Below are positions 1 to 11,712 of a stretch of DNA of 64,000 bases, one piece after another. The position numbers and the translations under genes were made by a program. The notes under the pieces are model-generated. The model did no database searches, had not been told where the DNA came from, and saw nothing but the letters and a program-made list of their open reading frames with translations. How positions within the stretch are numbered: the stretch's first letter is position 1; each line of letters opens with the position of its first letter. Origin of the DNA: Pelobates cultripes (taxonomy: Eukaryota; Chordata; Amphibia; Anura; Pelobatidae). The stretch covers positions 261,700,395-261,764,394 of the forward strand of contig OW240915.1 of the NCBI GenBank assembly GCA_933207985.1. The letters are read 5' to 3'.

Positions 1-297
1 ACAGGTGTCAATCCATATCTACCAAGTGACCCCATGTAGGGGGAACAGTCTCTATTCTGCTCTGTGTCAGTTTGTATCAGGGGCTCTGAGGACAGGTGTC
101 AATCCATACCCGCCAAGTGACCCTATGTAGGGGGAACAGTCTCTATTCTGCTCTTTGTCAGTGTGTATCAGGGATCCTTAGGATAGGTGTCAATCCATAT
201 CTGCCAAGTGACCCTATGTAGGGGGAACAGTCCCTATTCTGCTCTGTGTCCGTGTGCATCAGGGGCTCTGAGGACAGGTGTCAATCCATATGTCAAG
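1..297. repeat. 91-bp tandem repeat, just over three copies
   Basis: The phrase ACAGGTGTCAATCCATA (with one variant) begins at 1, 92, 183 and 274, an exact 91-bp period. The three full copies differ by a few substitutions and the fourth breaks up after about 24 bp into short GTGTCAATATG repeats. The window starts inside or at the edge of the array, so its true length is unknown. There is no coding potential. Confidence 0.9.
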
Positions 298-536
298 GTG
301 TCAATATGTCATATGTCAGGTGTCAATCCATATTGATTGTGATTTAGGAATGTTAGGTGATTTCTGCCCTTTATGGATTAAAACCAGACTCTGTATCAAC
401 TGTGTAATTTTCCATGGGAGTTTTGCCATGGATCCCCCTCCGGCATGCCACAGTCCAGGTGTTAGTCCCCTTGAAACAACTTTTCCATCCCTATTGTGGC
501 CAGAAAGAGTCCCTGTGTGTTTTAAAATTCGCCTCC

Positions 537-645
537 CCATTGAAGTCAATGGCGTTTCGGGCGGTTCGCCGGTTCGCGAACATTTGCGGAAGTTCGCGTT
601 CGCCGTTCGCGAACCGAAAATTTCGGGTTCGCGACATCACTAGCA
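537..645. repeat. GC-rich interspersed repeat end with repeated TTCGCGAAC words
   Basis: The stretch is rich in CpG and in the words GTTCGC and GCGAAC, unlike its AT-rich surroundings, and ends sharply at ATCACTAG. The pattern looks like the terminus of a transposon or LTR. No partner end is visible nearby, so the class is not settled. Confidence 0.4.
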
Positions 646-839
646 GAGAATTGTTGCTAATATACAGTGAGCTTCATATTTTAGGCCAATTTAAGGTTAA
701 CTTTGTGAATGCTTGCAGTTTCATTATTGTGGCCTGTAATGTGAAATTCATGTAGAATTCCCAAGAGTTCACACTTTAGTAAAAAAAACTTTTGAGTTCA
801 CCGTTCAGAGTGGAAAAAGTGTTGTTACATCTTACACAC

Positions 840-1515
840 CTGCCAATCTCCAAATGCAAAAATCAATTCTGAGCCACCTTTTCAATGCAGCAAAATATTT
901 AATACCTGTACTCGGGAAGCAGGGAGGGATTCCTACCCAGGAAAAGTGGCGATTCAGGCATCCAAGACTACATGGGCTACATACACTAAATGGCGCAGAC
1001 GATAGAAACGCTAAGAAGTGCCGTCCCTGGTACGAATATATAGTGGGAGGGTAGGGCATTGTTCGAGGGGATGAGGGAGTTAGAAGCCAAGGGGGTGGCA
1101 AGGACCTGTACTCACGAGCGAGTGGCGCTATCCTCCCCCCACTATTCTATGTTTTCCGTTCTACCATAACCTCTTACATGTAGATTTGTACCTAATCAAT
1201 CTTCTTTCTATTCTTGACTATCTACCCTTGACAACAGAATACTTACACGGGTTACATACACGCTCCATAGCTTGGGTGATGTACCCCCACTATCATTGAT
1301 GGTTGGATCTGGATTGAAATATAGTCACAAGGGTGGTGGAGCATAGTGGCAGCACCTAGGGTTCACTACAGTTTAGTTGGTAGGGAAAGCTCTGTATTGT
1401 AGTCTCTTTGCATTTTCTCTTTATCTCTGTTATTAGGGATTTGTCCCACACCGTATCTCTATCTACTATCTTTGCTTCAAAATAAAAACCTTGATTTATG
1501 AAAAAAAAAATTAAA
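840..1515 (+). mobile_element. 5'-truncated L1/Tx1-type LINE, 3' end only
   Basis: A remnant of the ORF2 C-terminus (854-1054) is followed by about 430 bp of 3' untranslated sequence and an A-rich tail (AATAAA near 1483, then a run of A at 1500-1510). The order 'end of ORF2, UTR, poly(A)' on the plus strand is what 5'-truncated LINE insertions leave. The target-site duplication could not be fixed by eye. Confidence 0.7.
854..1054 (+). pseudogene. LINE ORF2 C-terminal fragment
   Basis: The 66-codon open stretch has the spacing seen at the end of the intact-looking LINE ORF2 at 17830-18918: a hydrophobic LxxAAKxLIPxL core, then a PT...W pattern, then a KC...W(P/Y) pattern near the stop. That C-terminal tail follows the reverse transcriptase and zinc-finger regions in L1-like ORF2. 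Here it is cut off from the rest and holds substitutions, so it is dead. The assignment rests on similarity to the other copy in this window. Confidence 0.65.
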
Positions 1516-2895
1516 TAAAACTCTTGAGAATGAATTAGCTGTGAAAAACAAAATGGTTACCAGAGTATTAAAATATTGGAGTTTTACTCATAGGAACTCT
1601 GTCCAGTCTAACCCAATTTGTTCAGTATTTATAGAAGTCTGGAAGAGGAACTAGTTAGCCATACTGAGTGACATGGTGGACTATATCAGCACTGTCACGG
1701 CAAGGGTACATAATTCATTGTTGCACTATATAATATTGCTATTTAATATAACTTGTGTAGTGCATCAATATTTTGACAACTGGGCAGAGGACAAATGGCA
1801 GAGAGAAATTGCCCTTTTGATCTATCAAATGCCCTGCAAGGTGAGACATTTTACACTTGAGCCACCTGTATGTCTAGTTATAATGTAACCTAACTGACTT
1901 TGACCATATGGCCTGAAACTCTCAATTGATAGTTCAATCCTTTGATATGGTAATGGTATTAGTTTCATGAAGACCCTTGTGTTCCAATATCATATCCAAG
2001 AGACACATTAATACTTAATGAGACACATGGGATGGGAGCACAGGGCAATTTTTACACTAGGACCCGTGGTTTCTATTTCTGCCTCTGTTTGGGACCCACT
2101 GCTTTAGGGTACTGGTAACCCTCCAGACGAACTCATACTCTAATACAAGGGCATGTTCCCACAAGATCATAGGGGACATGCTAATATGTATTACATGGCA
2201 AGTTGTGCCTTGACCGCCCCGCATGTCATATAATGTAAACTGCCCAACAAACAAGGGATATTATTTTATTGAAAAATTAAAGCACACTGAACATGTATAC
2301 ACATGGGATTATTTGTAGTTTTTCAATTTCTTGATAGTGTTAACTTTTTTAATGTTGTGTACTGCCAGCTAAGGTTAAACTGCTTGTACACAGTAGCTGG
2401 CGCCATTCTCCAATTATTAAGAAACATTAAGAAATGTGAGCTGTCCAAAGGTAAATATGTGCATAACGTAACAGTGGACTCTGAGCCATGAAAAATCCAG
2501 TCTTGTTTACTTGGTGCACCCATCCACTGGGAAATAGCTTTTCCATAAAAATAGTTCCTGCTTTGCGGCCAATAAATATAACTAGAAATTGACCTGCCTT
2601 AACCTCATCACCATCAAAATTAAGTACAACATCTACTTCAAATACACAATAATTAGATACCTCATGAAATTAGGATCAAACCACAATTTTACATACAGCT
2701 GTCTGTTCAGGGATATACAAAAATATTTCATTATTTGCATTTGTATTTTTTTTTTCTTTCTTCATAAAAATACTAGAGAGTAGAAATGGTGTGAGAGTAC
2801 ACTGATACCTAACCTTGCAGTACATGTAGCAGATTCAGAAAAAGATATATAATTTTTTTTAACTTACAGCAGTAGCTTCTATTAGCTCTTCTGAG
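1516..2895. other. unassigned AT-rich sequence
   Basis: No repeat with recognisable ends, no convincing reading frame and no RNA gene were seen here. Only short homopolymer runs occur. Confidence 0.6.
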
Positions 2896-3453
2896 TTAAA
2901 GGAACACTAGAACCACTAAAAAATATATTGAGCTTATTGAAGCAGTTTTGGTGTATACATTTTGGTGATTACATTTCACTGCTCAATTCTCTGCCTTTTA
3001 GGATTTAAATCACTGGGTTTTTTTCTGTTTATTCAGCACTAGCCATATCTCCCCTGACTGTGACTGACAGTCTGCATAAAATAAAAATGGTTTAATTTAC
3101 AATCACATGTTAGCTACTTCAGAAGCTTTTATCGCCTGCTCTGTAACTTGAACTTTAATTACACACAGGAGTCTCCTGCAGGGTCTACCAAGCTAATAAC
3201 AGTGGAGCATTTAAGAAATTCTAAATTAAACAAAATTTGCAATAAAGGAAGTGTAAACTTTAGAACACTCTTTACATGAAGTGTTTAAGATGGCTGTATA
3301 AGTCACATGCAGGGAGGTATGACTAGGGCTGCATAAACAAAGTGATTTAACTCCTAAATGGCAGAGGATTGAGCAGTGAGACTGCAGAGGCATGTTCTAT
3401 ACACCAAAACTGCTTCATTAAGCTAAAGTTGTTCAGGTGACTATAAGTGCCCT
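2896..3453. mobile_element. TTAA-type non-autonomous DNA transposon (long inverted repeats)
   Basis: It begins with TTAA followed by AGGAACACTAGAACCAC. The last roughly 65 bp (to AGTGCCC near 3452) are the imperfect reverse complement of the first 65 bp, including the phrase GAAGCAGTTTTGGTGTATA. Such inverted ends next to TTAA are typical of piggyBac- or Kolobok-mobilised short elements. The right-hand TTAA is lost. It has no coding capacity. Confidence 0.7.
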
Positions 3454-3923
3454 GCATTTCAGGACTAGACTCAGAAGAGGTAACAGCAGTTCTTGCTGAA
3501 GAATCTCCATCTCTTAGGAGATGGCAGTGGAGGTGGGCGGCACCTGGAATTTCCCAGATAAAGAAGTCACACCGTTCAAAAATGGTTTGACTCCTTACAT
3601 TGAGGGGACGCCAGGGCAATACTGGCACCCTATTTACTATTGTGATCTGTAGTGGTTATAGTGCTTGGAGTGTTGCTTGTGATAAGTTTCAAACTCCACT
3701 TATATCAGTACTTTTCTTTTCTACAATGGGCCAGGAAGAGAGGCCCCTGGTTTGGCTGTGTTGCTGCCCACTGCACTTGTATCCAACAAACTATACTAGC
3801 ACTTACCATTCTTTTGTTAATACATTTGGGTGTCTACATTTAAAAAAAAACAAAAAAAACCTTTGTATGGGTATAATTATCGTAAATGATAATAAGATTG
3901 TAATCTCATCTGTGTGTCAACAG

Positions 3924-4183
3924 CAGGGCCAGATAGGCAAGCGGACATACTGGGCATTTGTACAATGGGCGTGATGGCCATGGGCCAAGGCTGACAGGGG
4001 GAATAAGTGTATCTCATCTGCCAACCCATGCAGAGCCAGCGCTATCAGAGCGCCGGCCCTGCTGTGTATGTTCATGGGCCGGTGGGGAAAACAAACTATC
4101 TCCCCACCAGGCCATAGGCCCTGAGATGCGGCCGGAGGGGGAGGCAGGGAGATAGGCCAAATCTTTTCCCCAGTACGGCCCTG
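3924..4183. mobile_element. 260-bp non-autonomous hAT element
   Basis: The 8-bp direct repeat GTCAACAG lies at 3916-3923 and 4184-4191. Between them the element starts CAGGGCC and ends GGCCCTG. An exact 8-bp duplication with CAGGG-type ends identifies a hAT superfamily insertion. The inside is GC-rich and non-coding. Confidence 0.88.
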
Positions 4184-4239
4184 GTCAACAGTGACACACT
4201 CCTTGTTTTATATGACATATAACTGGAAAAATATATATA

Positions 4240-4588
4240 GGGGACAGTATGTGTGTATGGGGGCAGTGTGTGTGTGTGTGGGGGCACTATGGGGGGCAAT
4301 GTGTTTGTATGGGGGCGGTGTGTGTGTATGGGGGCACTATGGGGGGGCAGTGTGTGTGTGTATGGGGGGCAGTGTGTGTGTGTGTGTGTGTATGGGGGGG
4401 TGTGTGTGTGTATGGGGGCAGTGTGTGTGTATGGGGGACAGTATGTGTATGTGGGGGCGGTGTGTGTGTGTGTATGGGGGCAGTGTGTGTGTATGGACTC
4501 AACCCGGTCTGTGTGTGTGTGCTTGTGGACTCAGCCTTGGTCTGTCTGTCTGTGTGTGTGTGTGTGTGTGTGTGTGGACTCAGCAGTC

Positions 4589-4628
<40 letters not shown>

Positions 4629-4637
4629 CAGGTCTCT

Positions 4638-4672
<35 letters not shown>

Positions 4673-4682
4673 GACTCAGCAG

Positions 4683-4716
<34 letters not shown>

Positions 4717-4812
4717 ACTCAGCAGTCTGTCTGTGTGTGTGTGTGTGTGACTCAGCAGTCTCTGTGTGTTTGTGTGTTTGTGTGTGTGTGTGTGTGTATG
4801 GACTCAACAGTC

Positions 4813-4865
<53 letters not shown>

Positions 4866-4906
4866 ACTCAGCAGTCTATCTGTGTGTGTGTGGACTCAGC
4901 AGTCTA

Positions 4907-4943
<37 letters not shown>

Positions 4944-5035
4944 ACTCAGCAGTCTGTGTGTGTGTGTGGACTCAGCAGTCTGTGTGTGTGTATGGACTCA
5001 GCAGTCTGTGTGTGTGTATGGACTCCACAGTATAT
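4240..5035. repeat. (GT)n microsatellite / minisatellite with ACTCAGCAGTCTG spacers
   Basis: GT dinucleotide runs are interrupted first by ATGGGGGCAGT units (4250-4490) and then by GGACTCAGCAGTCTG units (4495-5030) at roughly 30-70 bp intervals. Long open frames occur here on both strands only because a dinucleotide repeat lacks stop codons. They are not genes. Confidence 0.93.
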
Positions 5036-5124
5036 CAATAATTAAAATTCCTGTGAGTTGTTGTGTAGGAAGGGCCCCAGTGCATTGCTTTGCCCAGGGC
5101 CCTTAACTCTGTTAAAATGGTACT

Positions 5125-5320
5125 GCTTGTGTGTGTCAGTAAGCTTCTATTTAGTGAGCATGTGTGTGTCAGTGAACTTGTCTTTAGTGAGCTTGTGTGT
5201 GTCCCTGAACTTCTTTGTAGTGAGCCTTCTGTTTATACAAGTGAGTTTGTCTGTAGTAAGCTTGTGTGTGAGTCAGAGAGTTTTGTCAGTCAGTAAGCCT
5301 ATTTGCGCATGTCAGTGAGC
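5125..5320. repeat. degenerate ~33-bp tandem repeat
   Basis: CTTGTGTGTGTCAGT-like starts recur at about 5125, 5159 and 5192, each unit ending TTTAGTGAG or a variant. Later copies are more degenerate. Just upstream (5070-5105) is a GGGCCC...GGGCCC motif also seen at 15575-15610 and, degraded, at 33845-33880. Confidence 0.7.
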
Positions 5321-5559
5321 TTGTGTGCTTACTGTAATATATATATATATTAACTTGTAGGAATGGCATACATTTTTTTTCCAGGGCTGCTTTGTATTCC
5401 CAGGGATTCCCAGTTTGCCTCTGCCAGCGAGTGCACTTTTCTGCTGAATCATCTGTGTGAGCTGCCGCACACATTAGCCCTGTTACACGCATCTGGGAGC
5501 TGCTGTTGACAGGTACTAGTAGTCTAAAGATTGTGACATGGGGTATATGCTCAGCTATC

Positions 5560-5835
5560 TGTATAATACAGATCTGTGTGTATATAATTTCCTGGGATAG
5601 TCAGTGCTTCATGTATAGTGCTGCTCTCTGTATAATACAGGCCTGTGCCTGTATAATATCCCAGGACAGTCAGAGCTCCCTGTATAGTGCTGCTCTCTGT
5701 CTTGGGATATTATACACAAACAGACCTGTATTATACAGAGAGCAGCACTATACAGGGAGCACTGAGTGTCCCAATTTATTATACACACAACCCTGTATTA
5801 TACAGAGAGCACTGACTGTCCAGGGATATTATACC
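5560..5835. repeat. palindromic repeat cluster (GTATAATACAG / CTGTATTATAC)
   Basis: Copies of CTCTGTATAATACAG on one strand are followed by reverse-complement copies. The clearest arms are 5668-5700 and 5733-5760 (CTCCCTGTATAGTGCTGC and its complement). Several tandem units are therefore arranged head to head and could fold into a cruciform. No protein is implied. Confidence 0.75.
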
Positions 5836-5918
5836 CAGACAGTAATTGATAGCTGTGCTGCAAAATGTCCTTGGAATTTTTTTTCAAATGTTGGCAACTA
5901 TGGCACTGTATCAAGGGT

Positions 5919-5997
5919 AATGTGTTTGTTTTTTTAATAATCCCTGGTGGAAAATAATGAATCCTCCACCAGGGATTATTAAAAAAACAAAACACAT
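5919..5997. repeat. near-perfect inverted repeat, ~33-bp arms, short loop
   Basis: AATAATCCCTGGTGGA on the left is followed after about 11 bp by TCCACCAGGGATTATT. The arms extend outwards through TTTGTTTTTTT / AAAAAAACAAA to a total of about 33 bp each, with one length difference. Confidence 0.85.
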
Positions 5998-6009
5998 TGT
6001 GTCGGGGGC

Positions 6010-6133
6010 AGGGCTTAACATGCGACAGGGGCAGGGTCAAACTGCAGCGAGGGCGGGGTTAAATGTGCCCCCCTACTTTTGTACCTGGCCCTCCATGTGC
6101 CCCCCCTAAAAATGAATCCTAGAGACGCCACTG
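6010..6133. mobile_element. right end of a hAT-like element (partner end not found)
   Basis: The stretch ends in CTAGAGACGCCACTG, whose reverse complement CAGTGGCGTCTCTAG is a typical hAT terminal inverted repeat. No matching left end was found upstream by eye, so the element is either truncated or the left end has diverged. Confidence 0.45.
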
Positions 6134-6867
6134 GATCAGAGGTTATAGGATGTGGGAACAGCTGGGGAGAGCATCCTACTCAGGTGGGGTGGGAAGTCTG
6201 GAAAGATGAAGGGTGCGTCTGGATTCCAGGTTAGGTTAATGAATTATATTATAAAATCATACCCCACAAACAATACATAGATATTGGACAAAAAGCTTTT
6301 AATTGTTGGGGTTTTTTTTGACTGTTTGAATTAGAAAATATGCTGTGGGAGGTTAATGTAACTCCACATTGATAAAAGTGACGTTTATTAACTCCCCCTT
6401 GACTTCACTTGCCATTTTGCCGAAAGTAAGAGATTGCAAAAATACAGCCAGTATCAGAACTCCTGTGGTAATACTAACATTTACTTTTTTGTTTTCTGGT
6501 GTATTTTTTTTTTTTTGTTTGTTTTTGAGGGATTGATTGTTTTGCAGTATCAAAACTGCAGTTCATTCATTCTTGATAACAGCACAGATTGTATTTTTTA
6601 AGGTATTTAAAAACATGTTTTCTTTTATATGTTTAACGTCTTCTTTAAGTCTTTGTCTGTTGTCCAGGATTTAACTTTATTATGGCCGTGCTTATGCCTC
6701 TTTAATCTTGAAAAACCAGTCCTGGAATGTATTCAGCTACAAGTAATAGATTAGTAAGGCTTAGAAATTTCCCCTTCTGCTAACACGAATGAAAATATAT
6801 ACTTCCTTGTTGGAGACTGACAGGTTCAAAGACACTTTATTTAAAACATTCTGTTTACGTGTAATTA

Positions 6868-6925
6868 TTATTTTTATTATTATTTATATAGCGCCAGCAA
6901 AATTCTTTAGCGCTGTACAATGGGA
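6868..6925. repeat. ATT-rich stretch plus TATAGCGCCAGCAAAATT motif
   Basis: A (TTA)n run followed by TTTATATAGCGCCAGCAAA...TAGCGCTGTACAATGGG. This pairing of an ATT microsatellite with a GCGC-containing hairpin core is a familiar interspersed repeat in frog sequence. I cannot name its family without a search. Confidence 0.5.
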
Positions 6926-7003
6926 TGAGTGAACAAGCAGACATGTGAATTGGGGGAACAAAACAACTGGTGAACAATGAGTAAAAAATTGTAATTTATT
7001 TTT

Positions 7004-7083
7004 TTAACCCCGTAAGGACCAAACTTTTTGAATAAAAGGGAATCATGACATGTCACACATGTCATGTGTCCTTAAGGGGTTAA
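7004..7083. mobile_element. 80-bp TTAA palindromic MITE, copy 1
   Basis: It is bounded by TTAA on both sides, with ends TTAACCCCGTAAGGACCAAA and its complement-like TGTCCTTAAGGGGTTAA, and centre GACATGTCACACATGTC. Two further copies are at 51406-51483 and 38282-39412 (split by a hAT). It is a very short fold-back DNA element with no coding capacity. Confidence 0.85.
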
Positions 7084-7504
7084 ACATGGGTTGATGTAAT
7101 CTAAAGTATATGCGCTGCCTTATTAAAATGAAATTAAATACATCATCTGGGAGATACACACATCTCTTAACAGGGGCAGCCAACAGGCAGTTTGTTAAAC
7201 AGTTAATTGTCCTGTGATACATTTTCAGCATTGCGGAAGATATTGTTCGTCAACAGCAAGAGAGCTACGTTATGGCTGTGCTTGTCTAATGGCATAAAAC
7301 TGTTTAATTCTGCAAATACCACATATTAAAATGTTATGTGTAGCAGTATTATAGCTACCACAGAGCAAAAGGTTAAAATAAATATATAAATAAAAATTAG
7401 AAATGGGGTACCCAGGACACAGTAGACCACACCTGCTACTCATGACGTGTACAAACAGGTGGTAACAGAGTAATGAAATTAGCAGTTTATTCCAGAGATC
7501 CTCA

Positions 7505-7780
7505 TTAAAGGGACACTCCAGGCACCCAGACCACTTCTGCCCATTGGAGTGGTCTGGGTGTCAACACCCACTACTCTTAACCCTGCAAGTGTAATTATTG
7601 CAGTTTTTATAAAGCGGCGCGGAAGGAGAAGCAGCGACGTGGGACATCGTCGCTGCCTCAGGTAAGTTGCTGAAGGGGTTTTTACCCCTTCAGCAACCGG
7701 GGATTGGGGGGTGGGAGGGAGAGGGGACCTGCAGTGCCAGGAAAACAGATTGTTTTCCTGGCACTGGAGTTTCCCTTTAA
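7505..7780. mobile_element. TTAA-type MITE, 276 bp
   Basis: Begins TTAAAGGGACACTCCAGGCAC and ends GGAGTTTCCCTTTAA. Subterminal palindromes are visible: CCAGACCACTTC...GAGTGGTCTGG at the left end and TGCCAGGAAAACA...TGTTTTCCTGGCA at the right end. The same subterminal pieces recur in the elements at 15616-16080 and 34619-35111, so they form one family. Confidence 0.88.
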
Positions 7781-7789
7781 GAAAGTGGG

Positions 7790-10700
7790 TGTAGAAACAG
7801 CCATATTTCTTAATGAGGATCTTGTGGGTCCTGGAAACCCCTATTGAATTAACTGCACAAAATTTCATGGGAACAAGAGGACATTCGAGCAGGTCCTCCC
7901 TAGTTAATAGGAATTCTAGGAAATAACCACATTGTTAATAATTAAATTATGTCCCCACAGCCAGTATCAGAATTGGCTGTGATCAGGAAAGAACAATTTG
8001 GGAAATGAAAATTTTTTTAACCTGCAGGAATTGTTAAACTGGAATGGTTACATCATTTCATCACTTCAGGGTAAAAGGTTAACAGCAGTCCCTTGAAACC
8101 ACCAAGTGAATTTTACTTACCTCTGCTTTGTAGTTTAGATCACCTTTAGTTTTGTTTACTTGGTGAACAAACTGTTAGAAAAATCTCTTTAAATGTGTTA
8201 AGGATCAATATTAAGCACCTGGAAAATTCATATCAGCTCTAACTTTCGTGAATAACCCTGTGTTTATGACTTTATCAGAAAAGAAGAATATATTATGAAA
8301 CCAGAAAAAGCGCAAAGGTTAGCTACTCACTTGACAAAGGAACATTTTAGTTATGAATACAGGCTAGAAGAACTGGATTTGTCATCTTTAGAAAAAAATT
8401 TTTTTAGCGAGTATATGATAATATCCTATAGCTTGTAAGGCTAGTACAAACAGTAATCTGATAGCCTGTTCACAAACAGGTCTATACAAAGTATAGGCGG
8501 TCATCCATTGAGACTTGAGAAAATGCTGTTTTGCAACAGCTGAGGAAACAGCCTTTTATAATACAATAACGATGTTTAATTGTCTTCCTAAAAAAAGCTT
8601 GTTGTTCCAGATAGAATCTGATTGCCATTATGGAGTCATGAAGGATAGCTTTTTCCTATTTTTGTGGCTCAGTTGACGATCACTTCAAATTAAAAAAAAT
8701 ATTTTATTGGTTCAACTTTTGGATAAACAGCAAAAACAGGTGTGTGAAAGGGTTAACTTGATGAAATGCTTGTTGAACAGTGAGACTAGCAGTCATGCAA
8801 ACAATGAATAACTGCTTTTTCAAATGTGATGGTTTTAACTTTTTCAACCAATAGAGGCAGATTGGACGAAAGCAGTATGGACCTTCACATACGTCTGCGA
8901 TCTGGTCTCCTGAATGTAGCTTAAAGAAAGAACGATGCTTACAAAGCGTAACCCGACACACTCATTAACAAAGCAGCATTAATCTAATGTTTAAAAGTGT
9001 TTAATTGTCATATGACTTAACTGCCCTTTTAACATACAGAAACTGTGTTTGACGTGTTCAGTAAACAATATGGGTACAACAAATACTCTGTAAACCTCAA
9101 AACTAATCTGAAAGACAGGGGTCACTTGAAATGAGGGCCACTTGGAAAATGAAGGAGGTATCGAACATATGTGAGTAATTGGAAAAGGTAAAGAGAATAG
9201 AGGAATCAACAGAGTGTATCGATAGTAGAGAAAAGTAGGAAAAGCAAGCAAGGCTAAGAGAAAGCTGTAGAATTTATTTGATAGATTCCGAGTCAGCAAG
9301 GTATTTTTTTTAAAACAGGAAAAATCACTTGTACCATCTGTATCACGTCATGACATCTTCAGGCGGTATGATAGGAAGGACTGAACCAGACAACCCAGAA
9401 ACCAAAGTAAAGGTGTTAAAGAGATTTATTGCCGTCATCTCCTCCACCAGGGTGAAGATTAAGGTAAAAGTAAAACATGTACACTGCCTTCATGTTTTCT
9501 TTCAGTTTTCTATTCAGAATTCAGAATTTCGTAAGTAACTAAAAATAATTAAAGGAAAAAACTAAAATAAAGGACAAAAACCAGAGCATACCTTCACATA
9601 AATGTTCTGATAAGTATGGTATACAATAGTGACTTATATTTATAATTTTGATATATTGATTTTGCCCTATAACCTGTTTTAGCCATTGATATAACTTGCA
9701 GAATCATGTAACTCTTTTTAACTCGGTTAATAATTGCCTCTAATTACTGAATCAGGTTACTTATTTTTTCTTTCTTTCTTCTTTTATCTTCACAATTATG
9801 AAATATTTTCAGACTGTAAAAAAAGAGAAGTAATAACAGAGAAAAAAAAAAAAGCATTAACGAGGGGGAGTTGTAGATATGGCAGGGGGAGAGCTGAAGA
9901 TTTAAAGTAACATCAATAAGAAATACCCTTTCCGATACAGTAATAAAGAAAATAACGCCTTCCATAAAACGTGCAGAACATCGACAGACAATTTCAAACT
10001 CTACATATCTCTTTATTTAAAGAATAGAGGCCAATATTACCAAAATTTCCTCTTGAATGCAGCAAACGTTCAAAGAGTCGCTAAGAAAGATAGAGGAACT
10101 AAGAATCTCAATGAAATCCAAAAAAAAATGATACTTAAAGTAAAAGCTGCAGATGATTTTTTAAACTCCTTGAGGTTTCTTAAGTAAAGCCTTCATACCT
10201 ACAATAAAGCTCATAGGTCAGTACAACTGTGAGCGAGGGATTCCAAGTTCCATAAGAAAGCATAACTTAGAAAGCAACAGTTTATTTTTCTGAAATGCAC
10301 GAAAACCTGCTTGAAAAAAATACTTAAAAGCCAGAGGTGACAAATTGATTTGTTCTAAAGGGCCAAATTGTCAACTGAAATAGGTATGGAGGTCCAAATG
10401 TATGACATTTATAAATACACACACTTAAGAAAGGTTTCTACAAGGACTGAACATGTGTGTTTTCTTAAATGAAACCACAAAACCATCTTTGGAGTGCCCA
10501 GAACCCTTCTATATGGACGTGCAACTTCCATATAGATTTCTTGTTACTGATCCAGACACACAGAGAGTCATTGGAAAAGCCATTGAGAGATACAGATACA
10601 TGGACAGTAGCACACAAAGAATGGCAAAGAAACTGACAGATGCAGAGACACTGACAGAGATATTGAACAACAAACACACACAGACAATAGCAGAGACACT

Positions 10701-11712
10701 GACAATAGCAGAGACAGCTAGTGTCTATGAAAAATAAAGAATAAAAAAAAAGTAAATAGACAAAAATAAAAGTATATGCAAAAATAAAACAAAGTAACAA
10801 AAGAAAATGCCATCCTGATTATTCCCAAAGTTAGACCACTTAGTCGTAGACCATAACAGAGGTCAATTAGACATCATCAAAATCATAAAAAAGAATAACC
10901 AGTTCCTGTATCAGATTCCAGTAACTTGCACTTATGATGTTAAATGTAATATAACTATTGAGACTCATTTATGGATAAATCAGTCTCTTAGTAATTCTCA
11001 TTTTACGTAGCTCTCTATGTAAAACATAAAAAAGTGTTACCATCCTTTCCATCTTGTCTCATATGAGATGAAAGTGCATCTTTAAATACTGTCATTTGCT
11101 AACTCCAAGTAGCAGATACAAAAAACAAAGTGATTGTCCATGTGTAATCAAGTCTAAAACAGATGTTTTTTTTTTTTTTAAATTAGACATATGCTTAATA
11201 AAAGTTAATTTTCACCTTGCAAATTAATACCCATAGCAGTTTGCATTCAGGCCTCCCCGGGATGCCATCACCACAATGGCCTTCTCTTTGGAATTCTAAA
11301 TAGGGGGTTCTCCTGCTCAGTCTGGTGTAAGGATAGAGGTGAATAAAATCTAGCAACCGGATGCATTTTGTCTCTTTTAGGAGACGTTGTCAATGGTTTG
11401 CTAAGCAATGCTATTACTCCTTGGTTAAACAGTCCATGTCTCTACACATTCTTGCATTAATTGATATAAAAAGACAACTTCTATACTTTCCTATATTCAA
11501 AAAGACACTACTATACATAGCAGATTGACTATTCAAAAAATGCCCCCTATTTGTGATTTGCATAAGTATATTATATCTGATCTTATAGACTCCTCCATTT
11601 TCAGTAAAAATAAAAGTACATACATTTACTAAACAGTTGGCTAGATAGTACATTGAGAGAGAGGAACTATATACAACAAACTCTGTATTTTATCTTTCTG
11701 GTATTAGTGTCA
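7790..11712. other. long unassigned AT-rich stretch
   Basis: No element with recognisable ends, no coherent coding region and no RNA gene were seen. A 94-codon open stretch at 10453-10737 is partly built from a degenerate CAGAGACACTGACA repeat and has no recognisable domain, so I do not call it a gene. Confidence 0.55.

Noticed and set aside
1..297. CRISPR-like array
   Set aside because: The 91-bp units are repeated in full with no unique spacers; ordinary tandem repeat in a eukaryotic genome.
4191..5106. Long Val/Cys-rich open frames
   Set aside because: They are readings of the (GT)n microsatellite in several frames at once; a dinucleotide repeat simply lacks stops.
10453..10737. 94-codon open frame on the plus strand
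   Set aside because: Second half is a degenerate CAGAGACACTGACA repeat; the first half has no recognisable domain or splice context, so no gene is claimed.
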